From contig NZ_MJAH01000001.1 of the NCBI RefSeq assembly GCF_001746295.1, positions 584,468 to 648,467 of the forward strand: 64,000 nucleotides of DNA. The letters are read 5' to 3'. Made by a program: the position numbers and the translations under genes. Origin of the DNA: Streptomyces sp. LUP47B. GTDB taxonomy: Bacteria > Actinomycetota > Actinomycetes > Streptomycetales > Streptomycetaceae. The notes beneath the pieces were generated by a model. That model made no database searches. It saw nothing but the letters and a program-made list of their open reading frames with translations, and was not told the origin of the DNA. This document shows, one piece after another, positions 63,040 through 64,000 of the stretch (position 1 is the stretch's first letter; each line of letters opens with the position of its first letter).

Positions 63040-63333
63040 ATGACCACCGAGACGAACTCCGGCTCCTGCTGCGGCTCCGGTTCCTGCGGCTCCGACACCA
63101 CGGTCGACGTCCAGGGCGTCGGCGTCACCGCCGTGTACAAGGTGTCCGGTATGACCTGCGGTCACTGCGAGGGCGCCGTCACGCAAGAGATTTCCGCGCT
63201 GGACGGCGTCACCGCGGTCACGGCCGTCGCCAAGAGCGGCGAGGTGACCGTCACGTCCGCCATGCCGCTCGACGACGAGGCCGTGCGTGCCGCCGTCGAC
63301 GAGGCCGGCTACGAGCTCGTCGGCCGGGTCTGA
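63040..63333 (+). CDS. copZ: CopZ-like copper chaperone (heavy-metal-associated domain)
   Basis: GGAGGAAG precedes the ATG at good spacing. The 97-aa protein begins with a Gly/Ser/Cys-rich tail (SGSCCGSGSCGSD) and then has an HMA domain: VYKVSGMTCGHCEGAVTQEI with the CxxC copper site, followed by VAKSGEVTVTSAMPLDDEAV. The extra N-terminal cysteines could bind further metal. It is controlled by a CsoR-type box. Its usual partner, the CopA ATPase gene, is not intact downstream. Confidence 0.88.
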   Translation: MTTETNSGSCCGSGSCGSDTTVDVQGVGVTAVYKVSGMTCGHCEGAVTQEISALDGVTAVTAVAKSGEVTVTSAMPLDDEAVRAAVDEAGYELVGRV

Positions 63334-63444
63334 CCACCTCGCCGAGAATCCCGGCCCAGCAACGCGAGTCCCTTCCCGCGCCGGGACGTATCGCTCCGCC
63401 GATGTGGACGCCGTACGTCCCGGTCGCCCCCTGAAGATACGCAC

Positions 63445-63537
63445 GTGACCAACGCGGCGCCCGCGCCTGTCCAGGACGTCGAGCTCCCCGGCCCGCGAGC
63501 ACCGCCAGCGCGTGCCGGGGAGCCGGGTGGTCCGTGA
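63445..63537 (+). pseudogene. possible truncated start of a copA-like gene
   Basis: GTG 63445 opens a short frame VTNAAPAPVQDVELPGPR that ends after 30 codons. In Streptomyces, copper ATPase genes directly follow copZ and often begin with a similar Thr/Ala/Pro segment before the first HMA domain. No HMA or ATPase sequence follows. This is inference from position and a few residues. Confidence 0.25.
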
Positions 63538-63629
63538 CCGCAGCGTTTCTTCCTGCCAGACGTGGCGAGCTCAGCGGAAGAGGCATGGCCTTCGATATCG
63601 CCCATACACCCGGGCGCGAGAGCTTCTGC

Positions 63630-63994
63630 TCACTCGACACCTGGGGGAACGCATGTGGCCTGGTGGTAGTACATCCGCCACCCCGCGGCTCCCTCCCCCT
63701 TGCGCCAGATCGAACTGTGCCTCGTCCTACGCTCGCCGAGCATGGTCTCGAACGTCAGATGCACCAGACCTGGCGCGAGCAACACGCCTGAGATCTCTGA
63801 TGGCTCGAAGCGGGGAGCATCCAGCGAACTACCCGGATGGTCGGGTAGCTCGGCGAGCATGGCCTCGTACGTCCACCTTTGCCCGGACGCGCCGACCTCC
63901 ACAAACTCTGGATCGAGCAGTTGCCCGGCGAGTCCCGGGAGGCGCGGACATGCGGGTCCATGAGCTGCAACTCGCCCGCGATCGCGTGGTTCAC
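63630..63994 (-). pseudogene. NTF2-like (DUF4440) protein, frameshifted
   Basis: From GTG 63994 the first frame gives VNHAIAGELQLMDPHVRASR. Near 63925 the homology moves to another frame, QLLDPEFVEVGASGQRWTYE, and continues through GVLLAPGLVHLTFETMLGER to the stop at 63630. Together these make a complete small NTF2-like/DUF4440 protein. A single indel, or a sequencing error, explains the break. Confidence 0.6.
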
Positions 63995-64000
63995 ACCGTC

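Overview
The window is high-GC actinobacterial DNA, almost certainly from a Streptomyces. Signs are strong third-position G/C bias, frequent GTG/TTG starts, several probably leaderless genes, Tat lipoproteins, and families typical of the genus: HxlR, MmyB-type XRE and tandem Lrp regulators, a kinase with PQQ-like repeats, DUF4232 lipoproteins and SpoIIE/HATPase fusions. At least a dozen broken genes and transposase remnants (IS982, IS110, IS5 and TnpB types) suggest an accessory region, such as a chromosome arm, rather than the conserved core. I saw no rRNA, tRNA or CRISPR array.

Layout. 0-5 kb: ankyrin fragment, small hydrophobic protein, MFS exporter + FBP-domain operon, and a decayed xylose-binding protein. 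5.1-13.8 kb: two paralogous MerR regulators, two secreted S33-type peptidases, a membrane protein, a Dabb protein, a VOC protein, a decayed FBP copy and a broken IS110 element. Five promoters here share one spacing and palindrome (TTGACY-R-YGCCS-N3-SGGCA inside a 19-bp spacer), so this looks like one local MerR regulon. 14-21.3 kb: a 1062-aa GAF/PP2C/ATPase signalling protein, then a sugar-type ABC transporter (ATPase, permease, binding lipoprotein). 21.3-25.5 kb: HxlR/RidA pair, second HxlR, alpha/beta hydrolase divergent from TetR. 26-30.3 kb: amidohydrolase and AbgT transporter, translationally coupled and divergent from a tandem Lrp regulator. 30.3-35.7 kb: glycosyltransferase, cupin, DUF4232 lipoprotein, Ser/Thr kinase.

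35.8-56 kb: two intact copies and one wrecked copy of a ~695-aa ATPase-HTH regulator with a shared upstream block; P450 and FAD oxidoreductase; an orphan response-regulator-like protein preceded by a coupled 49-aa ORF; repeated SDR + XRE modules; and an orphan condensation-type acyltransferase. 56-60.4 kb: an accessory NAD-dependent DNA ligase, a BlaI-M56 pair and a TnpB remnant. 60.5-63.6 kb: a copper locus (Tat multicopper oxidase, DUF6153-like protein, CopZ, two CsoR-type boxes, possible copA stub). The window ends in a frameshifted NTF2-like gene.

All calls come from reading the sequence and from knowledge of the families; no database search was run.
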